64,000 nucleotides of DNA from Paraglaciecola algarum (GCF_021532655.1 NZ_JAKGAS010000005.1:62001-126000), one strand, 5' to 3'. Shown: positions 43,889 through 53,785, counted from the first letter of the stretch. The notes: generated from the letters alone by a model not told the origin. Made by a program: numbers and translations.

Positions 43889-45409
43889 TTAGTTTGCCAC
43901 AAGAACAGTGACTTGATTCAGTAATTCGGGCGCATCTCCGCGACCAAAACGAAAAGCCAAGTCAGTTTTTCCATCACCGTTTAGATCTTGTGCAGCTACG
44001 CCTTCAGAATCTGAAGGTAATTTAACCTTTTGAGTGAGCGCACGTCTAACAAATGAGCGTTTACCGTTAGATTCAGCATACAAAACTTTAATTTTGTCAG
44101 TACCGTCTGAATACACTATGTCTTTCAGGCCATCTGCGTTCAGATCAATCACTTTAGTTAATGGCTGCCCCGTGCTACCTGATGACAAACTAAAAGTCAT
44201 TTCAACTTCTTGACTGACGATAGGTTTTGGCGAAAACTGAAATTCTTCATCCATGGCAAAGATCAATGTATCTTGATCTATACTGCCGGACATCAAAGCC
44301 CCTATAACCTGTGAGATGCCAATATCGAAAGACGAAACAACCACCTCTAACTTACCGTCATCTTGCAAGTCCACAAAATAAAGTCCGGTTAGGGTATCGG
44401 TCGATGCAACCTGAGTATCTGCTTGAGTGGCGTAGGACAACCGATTGTCTATTACCTTTCCATAATAGAATTCATAATTAATTTTTTTGTCTAGTACACC
44501 GGAGCTTTGCGTGTATTTAATCGCCACATCTGGGATGTTATCCCCATTTACGTCTTCAATGGCGTCGACTTTTCGATGAATAAGGTTACTTTGGTTTAAC
44601 TCTTGGCCTTTTTCATCTTTGGTATCCCACCACTCTAACCCTGATGCTTTAGGGTGTATGTTGATTTCAATGGGCTGCAGGGAAAACTGTATATCTGCAT
44701 TCTGCTGATAAACAAACAATCGACCATCTTCTACTAATACCAAATCCGTTTTAGCATCTTGAGTCATATCTTGAAAAAACAACTCCCTATCATCGAAGGT
44801 CACACTGCTGTTGCGCATTTCCATACGTGAAGCGATTGGTAGTACTTGACTATGTTTTTGGCTACAACAATTTGATAACCATAAATTAAGGGTTTCAAAG
44901 TGGGGCAAGATAATGTCGTCTTTCTTGTCATCATTAATATCACGGACAAAATCCATCTGGCCAAAGGCGTCAGATATCTCACTGATATACATAGAAGAAA
45001 CTTGCTGAGCCAACTGCCAACTGGATCCATGACTCATGCGTGCGGGTATATACTTAGTCACTGAAGATTTAGTTAAAAGATAAAGCTGTTTAAGACCTTG
45101 TTGGTCTTCAACACCTACATCAAAAGCAAATACATTGTTTGCTATATCAATGACATCCAGCACTTCAAAACTTGCTGTTGTTGTATTTAAACCAAGAATC
45201 GCCAACTTTCGCTGTTGATTATCATCCACACCGGATACCAATAATTCTACACCCGCTTGAAGTAATACATCAGCAGCAACAACCGAGCGGTTAACCGAAA
45301 ATGGCAAAGCCACTTTTTGCTCAGTAAATAACTCTGTGTATTTTGCTTCACTCCAAAATGCATTAGAGCTCAAGATTAACCCCATAAATAATAAACGCTT
45401 ACGTAACAT
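43889..45409 (-). CDS. Secreted FG-GAP/VCBS-repeat protein
   Basis: 506 residues with a signal peptide (LLFMGLILSSNAFWSEA). Multiple FG-GAP/VCBS blades with Ca2+-binding DxDxDG-type loops: 'RDINDDKKDDIILPHFE', 'EDVNGDNIPDVAIKYT', 'IDLNADGLKDIVYSDG', 'QDLNGDGKTDLAFRFG'. These form an integrin-like beta-propeller, usually on extracellular or periplasmic proteins. No catalytic domain or transmembrane anchor is visible. AGGA precedes the ATG. Monocistronic. Confidence 0.82.
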   Translation of the reverse strand: MLRKRLLFMGLILSSNAFWSEAKYTELFTEQKVALPFSVNRSVVAADVLLQAGVELLVSGVDDNQQRKLAILGLNTTTASFEVLDVIDIANNVFAFDVGVEDQQGLKQLYLLTKSSVTKYIPARMSHGSSWQLAQQVSSMYISEISDAFGQMDFVRDINDDKKDDIILPHFETLNLWLSNCCSQKHSQVLPIASRMEMRNSSVTFDDRELFFQDMTQDAKTDLVLVEDGRLFVYQQNADIQFSLQPIEINIHPKASGLEWWDTKDEKGQELNQSNLIHRKVDAIEDVNGDNIPDVAIKYTQSSGVLDKKINYEFYYGKVIDNRLSYATQADTQVASTDTLTGLYFVDLQDDGKLEVVVSSFDIGISQVIGALMSGSIDQDTLIFAMDEEFQFSPKPIVSQEVEMTFSLSSGSTGQPLTKVIDLNADGLKDIVYSDGTDKIKVLYAESNGKRSFVRRALTQKVKLPSDSEGVAAQDLNGDGKTDLAFRFGRGDAPELLNQVTVLVAN

Positions 45410-45853
45410 TGCTGTTCCTTGTGAAGTGTTAGTTTAAACATTCAGCCATCTACTCTGTTATTAATTTAACAATATAATTCAATAGCTTAATAAAACTCAT
45501 CCAAATCGCCGTACTTAAAGGTTCTCTCGGTTATGAAGTTTTTCGTGTGTAGCAGGGCGGATTGTCGAACGTAATAAGGTGTTATTGCTAGACAATCCAA
45601 CGCAACTAGACATAAAAAGAGCGTTATCGGGAGGTTCGGCTGATCCAGTATTTAGGTTAATTTAACTAATCCCTGTAGCTTAACAAATTAATATTTGAGA
45701 AATAGGACTAAGTTGTAAGGGATTAATTCAATTTACCAGCGATATTTCTGCCGTTTTTGACATTTAGCTATAACCTATAAAAAAATCGTGGAGCCAACAG
45801 ATCTGATACGCGCGATAATTATCACAATTGTAAATTGAGTTAGGAATTTAAGA
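45410..45853. other. 444-bp gene-free region upstream of dapD
   Basis: No credible gene. It holds a two-tier hairpin (GGATTGTC/GACAATCC at 45559-45598 enclosing AATAA/TTATT) and an imperfect inverted repeat around TAATCCCT (45667) and AGGGATTA (45718). A TTGACA at 45757 and TATAAA at 45776 are at poor spacing for a sigma-70 promoter. Confidence 0.45.
45559..45598. repeat. Two-tier inverted repeat upstream of dapD
   Basis: GGATTGTC and GACAATCC arms of 8 bp, 24 bases apart, with an inner AATAA-GGTG-TTATT hairpin. No T-run follows, so it is not an obvious terminator. Confidence 0.45.
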
Positions 45854-46750
45854 ATGACAATAAAACGTGTTGGTCACAAATATAGTGACATAGAAACGGG
45901 AAAAACATTAGACGTATGGTTTCCACGTAGTAACAAACAAATCGCCCGTAATTGTTTAGCCAGCAAAGTAGGCTTAATCAAAGGTGAATTTGTTGAAGTA
46001 AGCTTAGAGATAGATGAAGCGCCAAAATCTGCCGAAGACGCTTACCTGCGCCTACATTTATTGTCTGAGTGTGCCGTCCAACCAAATACCATCAACCTTG
46101 AAGGTGTGTTTGGTTTGTTAACCAATGTAGCTTGGACATCAGCAGGCCCGGTTCTACCAAGTAAAGTTGAAGAATTACGTGAACTAATCGCCAATGAAGA
46201 CCACTACTTAAATGTGACTTCAATCGATAAATTCCCACGTATGACAGACTACGTTATACCAGAAGGTGTACGTATTGGTGATGCAGACCGTGTACGTATG
46301 GGAGCTCATTTAGCATCAGGCACTACTGTGATGCACGAAGGTTTTGTTAACTTCAATGCCGGTACACTAGGCAGCTCTATGGTTGAAGGTCGTATTTCAC
46401 AAGGAGTTATCGTGGGAGATGGTTCTGATATTGGTGGCGGAGCTTCAACTATGGGTACCTTGTCTGGTGGTGGTAAAACTATCAACTCAATCGGCCAAAA
46501 CAGCATGGTTGGTGCTAACGCTGGTATTGGTATTTCATTAGGCGATGACTGCATTGTTGAAGCAGGCCTATATGTCACCGCAGGTACAAAAGTAAAAACT
46601 CCAGACGGCGAAGTAGTATCAGCCCGTCAGCTATCAGGCTTAAACGGTTTGTTATTCCGCCGCAACAGCCAAAACGGTATGGTCGAAGCGATTGTAGCTG
46701 ACTCATCAAAATGGGGCGGCTTAAACGCTAGCTTGCATAGCAACGACTAG
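45854..46750 (+). CDS. dapD: Tetrahydrodipicolinate N-succinyltransferase
   Basis: 298 residues. Lysine/diaminopimelate pathway: transfers succinyl from succinyl-CoA to tetrahydrodipicolinate. The sequence is of the pseudomonad/actinobacterial DapD class, not the ~274-residue E. coli class. An N-terminal domain (~1-105) is followed by a left-handed beta-helix of hexapeptide repeats: 'IPEGVRIGDADRVRMGAHLA', 'VMHEGFVNFNAGTLGSSMVE', 'GVIVGDGSDIGGGASTMG'. It is shorter than the Pseudomonas enzyme (~340), mainly at the N-terminus. AGGA-like ribosome site; terminated by a strong hairpin. Confidence 0.92.
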   Translation: MTIKRVGHKYSDIETGKTLDVWFPRSNKQIARNCLASKVGLIKGEFVEVSLEIDEAPKSAEDAYLRLHLLSECAVQPNTINLEGVFGLLTNVAWTSAGPVLPSKVEELRELIANEDHYLNVTSIDKFPRMTDYVIPEGVRIGDADRVRMGAHLASGTTVMHEGFVNFNAGTLGSSMVEGRISQGVIVGDGSDIGGGASTMGTLSGGGKTINSIGQNSMVGANAGIGISLGDDCIVEAGLYVTAGTKVKTPDGEVVSARQLSGLNGLLFRRNSQNGMVEAIVADSSKWGGLNASLHSND

Positions 46751-46771
46751 TCGTTACTTTTATAAATTAAG

Positions 46772-46800
46772 AAAGGCGCTATTAGCGCCTTTTTTATTTT
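46772..46800 (+). terminator. Terminator of dapD
   Basis: AAAGGCGCT / AGCGCCTTT (9 bp, loop of 3) followed by a T-rich tail, 22 bp behind the dapD stop. Confidence 0.92.
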
Positions 46801-46890
46801 TCAAAGATAAGTGATTAAAAAGAAATCGTCAAAATTACCAATTTACTATAGGGTATATAACAGGTTCTCAATCAGCGTTGGGAATCCAAA

Positions 46891-48072
46891 TTGAAGGTTT
46901 TACACAGATATTTACTTTGGATAATTACATTCAGTGTATTGCTGAGTTTTAGTGCTTTAGCTGAAACATAGGCTAATGAATCGAAACCTAGGATTTTATT
47001 TATCTTTCCTGTCGATAAAGGTTTCCCGTTTTGGGACTCTCAGGTTAATTTGACTCAAGCCGTATCAGACGCTTTAGGGTTTGAAATAGACGTTGCTTAT
47101 GCCCCAGAAGCCTACAGAAATAGATTTGGTGCTGCAGCCTACATTAAAGAAGTATTAGCTAAAGACACTCGTTTACCTGATTTAATTATCACCTCATTCT
47201 GGGTTGGATCTGAACAAAAGATCCTCAGCATGTTAGATACAAAAAAGATCCCTCTTATTAGCATAAATTCAGATATTTCAGATGAACAATTTGCTGAACT
47301 TGGAAAACCCAGAGAAATATTTCCCTATTGGCTTGCACACTTGTCACCAAACGACACCATTGCAGGTAGCAAACTAGCTAACGCATTTATTAACCTTTCA
47401 CGTGAGAAGCGTTGTTTTTCGTCTGATTGCAAAGTTAATATTTTTGCTATTACCGGCATGAGTTATTCCGCCGTCAGTGTGCAAAGAGTGAAAGGACTGG
47501 AACAAATATTACAGCAGGATTTAAAAAGTCACTTATTAAACGTGGTTTATGGTAATTGGGATCGTGAGCGGGTTGCAGGTATGGCCAATACTATATTTAG
47601 TCGTCATAAAGATATTCATGCCTTCTGGATCGCTAGTGATGTCATGGCATATGGGCTAGAAGATGGACTCAAAAACTCTAATATCAGTATGCCTAAAGAC
47701 ACAATTATTGGATCTATTGATTGGTCTCCGGCTAGTATCGAAAAAATAAAACAAAATAAAATGCATGTGAGTTTAGGTGGGCACTTTTTAGAGGGGGGAT
47801 TAAGCCTAATTCTATTTTACGACTACTTAAATGGCTACGACTTTGCACAGGAAATGGGTGTTGTGATTAAAACCGAAATGAGCATTTTAGATAAAAATAA
47901 TGTTGAACAACTAGGTCCTTTTTTACAAAAACCTAAGTGGTCAAAAAGTCGCTTACAAAGTTACAGTAAATCTTTAACCCCTGCTAGGAAACAATATAAT
48001 TTTAACCCTAAACAAATCATAGTAGAGCAACTAACGGCCATCAACAAGCGAGGTTTATCCAATATTGAATAG
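46891..48072 (+). pseudogene. Sugar-type periplasmic binding protein with in-frame TAG
   Basis: A TTG at 46891 (GGGA seven bases upstream) begins a clean signal peptide 'YLLWIITFSVLLSFSALAET', then codon 27 is TAG (46969-46971), and the same frame goes on as 'ANESKPRILFIFPVDKGFPF' to the stop at 48070. The rest is a type I periplasmic-binding fold (~365 residues): 'VDKGFPFWDSQVNLTQAVSD', 'RVKGLEQILQQDLKSH', 'HAFWIASDVMAYGLEDGLK', and 'GSIDWSPASIEKIKQNKMH'. CAG to TAG would explain the break and restore 'AETQANE'. No start near the mature N-terminus would keep the signal. No ABC permease genes are adjacent. Confidence 0.85.
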
Positions 48073-48297
48073 TATGAATTAATCAGGCCTCAACCCTACA
48101 TAATAAATACACATAACTTGACCCAAGCTGAAAGCTCGTTTCGTACAAAAACCGACATTAGATTCTCTATTAACCTGTTCCACCAATCTGATTAAAAATG
48201 CAAGACCAGAAAATATTCCTCCATTGAATAAAACAGGTACATGTATTATCTTTTCTATGAAGGAAGCTTTACACACTCAATAAATGGAAACTCAAGG

Positions 48298-49659
48298 ATG
48301 TCTATATTTCATAAACTGTTGCTTGCCACAGCAATATTTTTTTCAGTATTTTCTCAGGCTCGTGGCGCTGATTATTGTTTCGATTTTGCTAGCCCCGTCA
48401 ATTTTTTGGACTTTATTATCCAAGATGAAGCCCCCGCCATAACTAGTGATTTGAAATTTTCAGAACAGGGCTCATTTATCGCATGTCACAAAATGCCGGT
48501 ATCCTGGTTGAAACCAAGATTTGAAAAGAGACGCACACTGGTGCTAGATTGGATCAATCGCCAGCAAGTCAACACTGGTATCACTAGCCAACAGGCATGT
48601 GCCCAGTATGCGGGCTCCTCAGATGCCCTTGAACGAGCTTCGCAATTGGCCAAAGTAGCGCTTGACAAAGATGGCTTCACTCATTGCGAATTAACCGATT
48701 ATCCTACTGATGTGCATCTCACCTGGTGTAACAGCGGCAATATAACTCAGGCCGTGGCGCATTTACGCCAGCGTAGGGAGACTATGCTGGCGTGTGTGAA
48801 TAAGCTGCAAATAGACTGGCATCAAATTGTTGAAGATCACCCAGATGTCAACTCGCCTGAACCAACGCCACAACAACCCGAGCTTGTGTCAGGACCAAAG
48901 CTGATATATCCCTCCCAACGTAATAGCGTTATGAATAACGCTATCAATGACAAAATCAGTTGGCAATTCAGGTGGAAATTTGTACCACAAGCGACGCGAT
49001 ATGAAGTTAAAGTAGAGGTGGGCTCAGAACTTTACCTGTCCAAAATTGTCCCTGCCACTTACAGGACTTTACAACACAATTCAAATGGTCATATCAAACC
49101 AGAATTCCTAAATAACTGGCGCTGGAGTGTTCGTACTGAGAAAAATGGTACCTGGAGCGACTGGAGCTCTCAGCGCTTTACCGTAAGACCCTATATGGTC
49201 GAGCCGGTAAATAAATTTGGTCTCGATTACTATCAACTCTCTGGAGGCTACATCAACCTGACACTCGGATGGGAACAGAAAGTTATACCTAATAGTCGTG
49301 AGGTGATTTCAGGCAAGATAAAACTAATTGTGCAGAGCAAACCTGAACAGCAATTGAAAGTGCAGTTTGAACGCTTTGATGGTGAAGCAGAGTTATATTC
49401 TATTAGAGGGTTTGCCAAGTTTTGGGGAAAAGAATGGCATGATATTGGTTTCCTGAACGGAAACATGGAGTTTTCAGGCTTTCAATCTTTCTGGAAAATA
49501 GAAACTCGCCCGAAAGGTTATTTACAAATCAAAACATCAGACGGTAATGAAGCAATTGAAATTATGGATCCAGTTGGCCAAGACTCGACATTACTTTTAC
49601 AGTGGAAGCCAACATCTGATGCCGGCCGGCAAGCATTCAATATCCAGAAAGTCAGATAG
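48298..49659 (+). CDS. Secreted Trp-rich protein with fibronectin-like segment, unknown
   Basis: 453 residues from the ATG at 48298; an ATG at 48241 would add 19 residues before the signal peptide. Signal peptide 'LLLATAIFFSVFSQARGA'. The first half (~20-190) has six to seven Cys ('DYCFDF', 'IACHKM', 'QACAQY', 'THCELT', 'LTWCNSG', 'MLACVN'), suggesting disulfides. A Pro/Gln linker (~200-215) leads to a beta domain with 'EVKVEVGSELYLSKIVPAT' and 'WRWSVRTEKNGTWSDWSSQR', which looks like a fibronectin-type ligand-binding or glycan-handling repeat. I do not recognise the family. The gene seems intact, unlike its upstream neighbour. Confidence 0.6.
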   Translation: MSIFHKLLLATAIFFSVFSQARGADYCFDFASPVNFLDFIIQDEAPAITSDLKFSEQGSFIACHKMPVSWLKPRFEKRRTLVLDWINRQQVNTGITSQQACAQYAGSSDALERASQLAKVALDKDGFTHCELTDYPTDVHLTWCNSGNITQAVAHLRQRRETMLACVNKLQIDWHQIVEDHPDVNSPEPTPQQPELVSGPKLIYPSQRNSVMNNAINDKISWQFRWKFVPQATRYEVKVEVGSELYLSKIVPATYRTLQHNSNGHIKPEFLNNWRWSVRTEKNGTWSDWSSQRFTVRPYMVEPVNKFGLDYYQLSGGYINLTLGWEQKVIPNSREVISGKIKLIVQSKPEQQLKVQFERFDGEAELYSIRGFAKFWGKEWHDIGFLNGNMEFSGFQSFWKIETRPKGYLQIKTSDGNEAIEIMDPVGQDSTLLLQWKPTSDAGRQAFNIQKVR

Positions 49660-49888
49660 GGGGTTAAGTGCCATTAGCAGACCTTCACCACTTATCCACC
49701 AATGGCAACTATCGGCCTAAAGTGGTCATTAGTAAGGTGCTATTTTGAAGGTTTTTTAGGTCACTTTGATACGATAGCGGACATTAGCCACCGATATAAA
49801 TATGGATTGTTTGGATAAAAAAATTATCAATGAATCAAATAAGGTGACTGACAAGAATGCCACCACAGCGGTCATTGAAATATAAAAT

Positions 49889-49911
49889 TAAAGCAGCCTT
49901 TAAAAGACTGC
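49889..49911 (-). terminator. Hairpin behind the SDR gene
   Basis: On the minus strand AAGCAGTCTTT pairs with the AAGGCTGCTT side (one G-T pair), followed by a TTTAATTTTAT tail, 26 bp after the SDR stop. Confidence 0.5.
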
Positions 49912-49936
49912 TTGATTTGCAAAATCTTCCTATAAA

Positions 49937-50542
49937 TTATGCATCAACAAAAAGCACTTCACCTGTAATAAATCCATCAACTGAGCGTTCGAAGGCTTTA
50001 CCAACTAAGGCACTTGGTACTGGTTCAAAACCTGGCATCATTTCACCGTAAACATCCCATGCTTCAGCCAATACTGTAGGGTTAACCACATTAATGCGAA
50101 TACTTTTAGGTAATTCTAAAGAGACACATTTAACGAAAGTATCGATAGCGCCACTTGTTGTTGCATCAGCGATAGCAAATGGTATAGGTTTAACATTTAA
50201 GATGCCGCTGATCAGCGTAAATGAACCGCCTTCTGCGATATGTTCTTGGCCAATGCGAACAAGGTTAATTTGTCCCATCATTTTGCTCATAATCGTAGTC
50301 ATCCACTGAGTTTCAGTCATTTCAGTGAAACTAGCATACTCACAAAATCCTACAGTATTCACTACTGCATCAAAGTGTCCCACCTTTTCATATAGGTCTT
50401 TAATTGATTGCTCGTTGGTTATATCAACAATATGATCAACATCACCTGAACGACCTGCCGTAATCACTTTATGATTTCCTAAACCTGTTAAAGCAGCTTG
50501 CCCCATTTTTCCTAGCGCACCGATTAAAATAACTGTTTTCAT
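49937..50542 (-). CDS. Short-chain dehydrogenase
   Basis: 201 residues from the ATG at 50542, with GGAG seven bases upstream; the frame is open further but without SDR sequence. Cofactor motif 'VILIGALGKMGQAALTGLG' (GxxGxxG, NADPH-type with 'TAGRSGD' after strand 2). 'DAVNTVGFCEYA' stands at the NNAG position, and the usual YxxxK is replaced by 'ADATTSGAIDTFVK', placing it in the atypical short SDR subgroup that lacks the catalytic Tyr. Divergent from a LysR gene. Confidence 0.8.
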   Translation of the reverse strand: MKTVILIGALGKMGQAALTGLGNHKVITAGRSGDVDHIVDITNEQSIKDLYEKVGHFDAVVNTVGFCEYASFTEMTETQWMTTIMSKMMGQINLVRIGQEHIAEGGSFTLISGILNVKPIPFAIADATTSGAIDTFVKCVSLELPKSIRINVVNPTVLAEAWDVYGEMMPGFEPVPSALVGKAFERSVDGFITGEVLFVDA

Positions 50543-50700
50543 GTATATCTCCACTTTTGAATTTAATGTGATTGAATTTAATGAGTGAATAATAGAGAGC
50601 TCGCATAACAAACAAAAACAACAATACTTTGTTAGTGATACAAGATATTTTGGTTATATGTTACATTGACGAAAATATATAAGTGAACAAAGGAATAAGG

Positions 50701-51588
50701 TTGAGTAAATTAGACCGACTAGACATTAAGCAGCTAAGGGTTTTTCAGGCTTTGATTAAAGAGAAAAGTGCCTCTAAAGCAGCGAATCAGCTTGGGTTAA
50801 CTCAACAAGCTGTAAGCGAACAACTGAAAAAATTACGTGATGTTTTCGATGATAGGTTGTTCTTAAGAAAAACTAACGGCTTTATTCCAACGCCTCATGC
50901 CGAAGCATTATCAATCGAAGTTGATAGAATACTTAATGATTTTCAGGCGTTATTATCACCCAAAGTATTTGACCCTAAAACGGTTAGTGGAACTTTTGTT
51001 ATAGCAGCAACCGATTATGCCCAACAAGTTGTATTACCTGCGTTAATTGCAAAATTAAGAATATCCGCACCTCAGCTAAAAATCATCGTTAGAGATTTTG
51101 AAATCGACAAAGTGCCTGAACTTATGGAAAGTGGTAGCGTAAATTTAGCCATAGCATTTCCTGACTATATGCCACAAAGTTACCCACTGATTAAGCTTTT
51201 TGAAGAACACCATGTTTGCATTGCATCACCTCAATCATCTATCGCAAAAACAACACCCACTTTAGCCGATGTTGCCAGTTACCCAAGTATTATTGCCTCT
51301 CCTTCACGGCCAAACTTTAAAGGCTCTATTGATGATTGGTTTAAAGAATTTGGTTTGCAACGTAATATTGTTGTTTCAGCCCCATGTTTCTCAATAGTTC
51401 CTATGTACCTTGAAACGACAGACTCTATTGCATTTTTGCCTTCGAGAGCTATACAAGGACTAGATTTGATAGAAGTCGAATTAGAACAATCACCCTCGCC
51501 ATTTGATGTTATTGCTGCTTGGCATCCTCGCTATAATGACGATGCGTTACAGTCATGGGTAGTTTCGCTATTAGAAGAGGATTACTAA
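50701..51588 (+). CDS. LysR-family regulator
   Basis: 295 residues from the TTG at 50701 with AAGGA six bases upstream; a GTG at 50683 is the alternative. N-terminal HTH: 'IKQLRVFQALIKEKSASKAA' and 'LGLTQQAVSEQLKKLRDVF'. The C-terminal substrate-binding domain resembles the NodD/SyrM-like subset ('VIAATDYAQQVVLPALIAKL'). Divergent from the SDR gene with a 158-bp gap, which suggests it controls that gene. Confidence 0.87.
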   Translation: MSKLDRLDIKQLRVFQALIKEKSASKAANQLGLTQQAVSEQLKKLRDVFDDRLFLRKTNGFIPTPHAEALSIEVDRILNDFQALLSPKVFDPKTVSGTFVIAATDYAQQVVLPALIAKLRISAPQLKIIVRDFEIDKVPELMESGSVNLAIAFPDYMPQSYPLIKLFEEHHVCIASPQSSIAKTTPTLADVASYPSIIASPSRPNFKGSIDDWFKEFGLQRNIVVSAPCFSIVPMYLETTDSIAFLPSRAIQGLDLIEVELEQSPSPFDVIAAWHPRYNDDALQSWVVSLLEEDY

Positions 51589-51798
51589 TAATTCTCTTAT
51601 TCAGTATTAAATGATGAAAGGTCAACGACTTCAATGAGCTTAACCCCGTCGCTCAGCTGATGATAAATTATGGACTAATATTCATCTAAAAGTGATCAAG
51701 GATGAACAAAGCTAATGTCGGCTATTGGCTAGCTGTTGTCGAAAAACTCACCAAACACTTTATGTCTTCTTCACGCCCTGAGTCATTCAACAAGTGTT

Positions 51799-53042
51799 TT
51801 ATGTTGCCAATAGTGGAGAGTTTCTCTCTTTAAGGGCTTTTAAATATTTTGACTCATTATAGGGTGTTCTTGTCTTCCAACATTTATAAACAATTCTGAC
51901 CCATTTGTAGGCAAGTGCTCTTACTGCCGATTGATGAGATTTACCTTTTGAGCGCTGCTTCGCGTAGTACAAACCAGCCCAATAAGATTGATTTACACTT
52001 TTAGCAGACCATTCTATAAAGCTTTGCCTGACGAACTTGGAACATTGCCAGCGCCAATGCACCCAACTCTTTTGACCACTTCTTTCTGTTACAGGCGACA
52101 GGCCAGCATAGTTTTGTATTTCTTGGGCACTATTGAATCTTGATCTATCTTCTCCTATTGCCGCCAATAATCTAGGAGCCAAACACAATCCTGTGCCTGG
52201 CAGAGAATCAAATAACTCAGCATCAGGCATACTGTTAAATAGTTGACTGATTTGTTTATCATATACTTTGATGTTTTCTATGATCGCGAGTATTTGTTTG
52301 CAAAGCGCTGTAACCAATAGCTTGTGCGGTAAAATAACACTTTGGTCATCTGTCAACGGAATGCCCTTATTTATTGCCTCAACACGCTTATCCGTATTGG
52401 ATACTGCATTTCCCCCCTAGCATGAAAGAACTTTATAATTGTATTGGTTCTAGCGCGTTTAACTGTTTGTAAAGAGGGCCATTTTATTAAGAAGTCACAA
52501 AATAACTCACTATCTCTATGAGAGAACCACTCCAATGGTTGAGGGTAAAACTGTTTCAAAGAATTAATTTACCGATTCACATTTCGACGTTTATCGTCAA
52601 TCAGCAAACGCCGCTGCTCAACTAAAAGCGCTAAAGTACGAGTCTGGTCACTGCTTGGGCGTAACGGTTTCACTTTATCGGGATAATTGAGCATCATGTC
52701 TAATGCTAACTCTGCATCAGAAGGGTCATCTTTAGCGCCACTTGGAAACATCGCCTGACGATATCGCGCAAGTGTTAGTCCGTGGATAGGAAAGACGGTG
52801 ACGAAACTGTACTTCTGCAATGCATATACAATCGGCCCTTTGGTCAACTCGACCGCGACAGCAATTTTACCTTTGGCTTTTTTACGTAGCTCATTTAACC
52901 AGTTATCTATAGATTCAGGCGTGTGTGAAATAACTTCAAAGCTACGATCTCTACTCTCACCAACTTGCACACAAACATCATGTTTTTTATTAGCCCAATC
53001 TAAACCAACAAAAATTGAGAATTTAGCATTCGCGTCATTCAT
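51799..53042 (-). pseudogene. IS110-family transposase, decayed
   Basis: Starts at the ATG 53042 (MNDANAKFSIFVGLDWANKK). The N-terminal RuvC-like DEDD domain has 'GLDWANKKHDVCVQ', 'AVAVELTKGPIVYAL' and 'AKDDPSDAELALDMM'. A TAA at 52569 interrupts 'RRNVNR-INSLKQF', where the family has Leu. The frame then runs to ~52415, where a run of six Cs (G6 on the coding strand) marks a frameshift; 'GNAVSNTDKRVEAINKGIPL' continues in the other frame. The C-terminal Transposase_20 domain with 'DSLPGTGLCLAPRLLAAIGE' (Ser-type region 'YAGLSPVTERSGQK') ends at 51799. At least two lesions; inactive unless complemented. Confidence 0.9.
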
Positions 53043-53300
53043 TACAAATCTCCAATAGTTGAAGTTTGTTATGTATTCTTTACTCTTCGAAAGAAATATA
53101 GACAGCGTTTTTAAGGCAAGCCCTGAGTATTCGTTATGAGTAAAGTGACTCATTGCATCGAAAGAAAAGCGGAAATCATCAAATGAATATCGCTCAATAT
53201 TCGTATGCAATGAGCACATAACCTAAACAATCTAAGTGTAGATAATTAAGGTTGAAAGACTATAATTCGCTCATAGCAGACTGTTGAGACCTATCAACTA
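53043..53300 (-). mobile_element. IS110 flank, possible bridge-RNA-bearing end
   Basis: The 5' side of the transposase gene is non-coding and contains a nested hairpin: CTCATTGCAT (53149-53158) / ATGCAATGAG (53205-53214) with an inner GAATAT / ATATTC (53185-53202). In IS110 elements of the IS621 type the bridge RNA is encoded in the end upstream of the transposase. The element boundary could not be fixed. Confidence 0.35.
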
Positions 53301-53311
53301 AAAGTCTCAGA

Positions 53312-53713
53312 TCAAATTTTAGTTACTACAAGTCGTTGTAAAAGCTCAATAATGGCAACATTAGCAGCTGGAAATTGGTATTGGTTTAAGTCGGCTATGG
53401 CAACCCATTTAGCTTGCTGGCCCTCTTGTTGCTGGGCTTCGCCACTAAACTCATCTACTAACCTTACATGTAGTCTCACTTTTTTGTCACCGTAATCATG
53501 TTCAATAAGCGTTAGTTCAGTTTGTGACTTGACTTGAATGCCTATTTCTTCTTGTAACTCACGACTCAGGGCTTGATCAATACTTTCATTTGGCTCCCGC
53601 TTGCCACCAGGAAATTCCCATTTTCCGCCTTGGTGTAAATCATCAGCACGTTTACTAATATAAATACGATTGCCTTGTTTAATCACACCTACAGCAACAT
53701 CCACAACTTTCAT
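53312..53713 (-). CDS. mutT: 8-oxo-dGTP diphosphatase, Nudix
   Basis: 133 residues; hydrolyses oxidised guanine nucleotides to prevent A:T to C:G mutations. Full Nudix box 'GGKREPNESIDQALSRELQEEIG' in two pieces: 'FPGGKREPNESIDQAL' and 'SRELQEEIGIQV' (GX5EX7REUXEEXGU). The N-terminus 'VDVAVGVIKQGNRIYISKR' is typical of MutT. AAGGAG precedes the ATG. The usual place of mutT behind secA is kept, separated by the secA terminator. Confidence 0.92.
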   Translation of the reverse strand: MKVVDVAVGVIKQGNRIYISKRADDLHQGGKWEFPGGKREPNESIDQALSRELQEEIGIQVKSQTELTLIEHDYGDKKVRLHVRLVDEFSGEAQQQEGQQAKWVAIADLNQYQFPAANVAIIELLQRLVVTKI

Positions 53714-53731
53714 TAATCTGCTCCTTAAAAC

Positions 53732-53757
53732 AAAAAAGTCGGACCTAAGCCCGACTT
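53732..53757 (-). terminator. Terminator of secA
   Basis: AAGTCGG (53736-53742) / CCGACTT (53751-53757), loop of 8; on the minus strand it is followed by a T6 run. It lies between secA and mutT. Confidence 0.8.
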
Positions 53758-53785
53758 AATATATTTAAAATTAAAAACTAATTTT

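Noticed and set aside
45757..45781. Sigma-70 promoter for dapD (TTGACA / TATAAA)
   Set aside because: Spacer is only 13 bp, outside the usual range.
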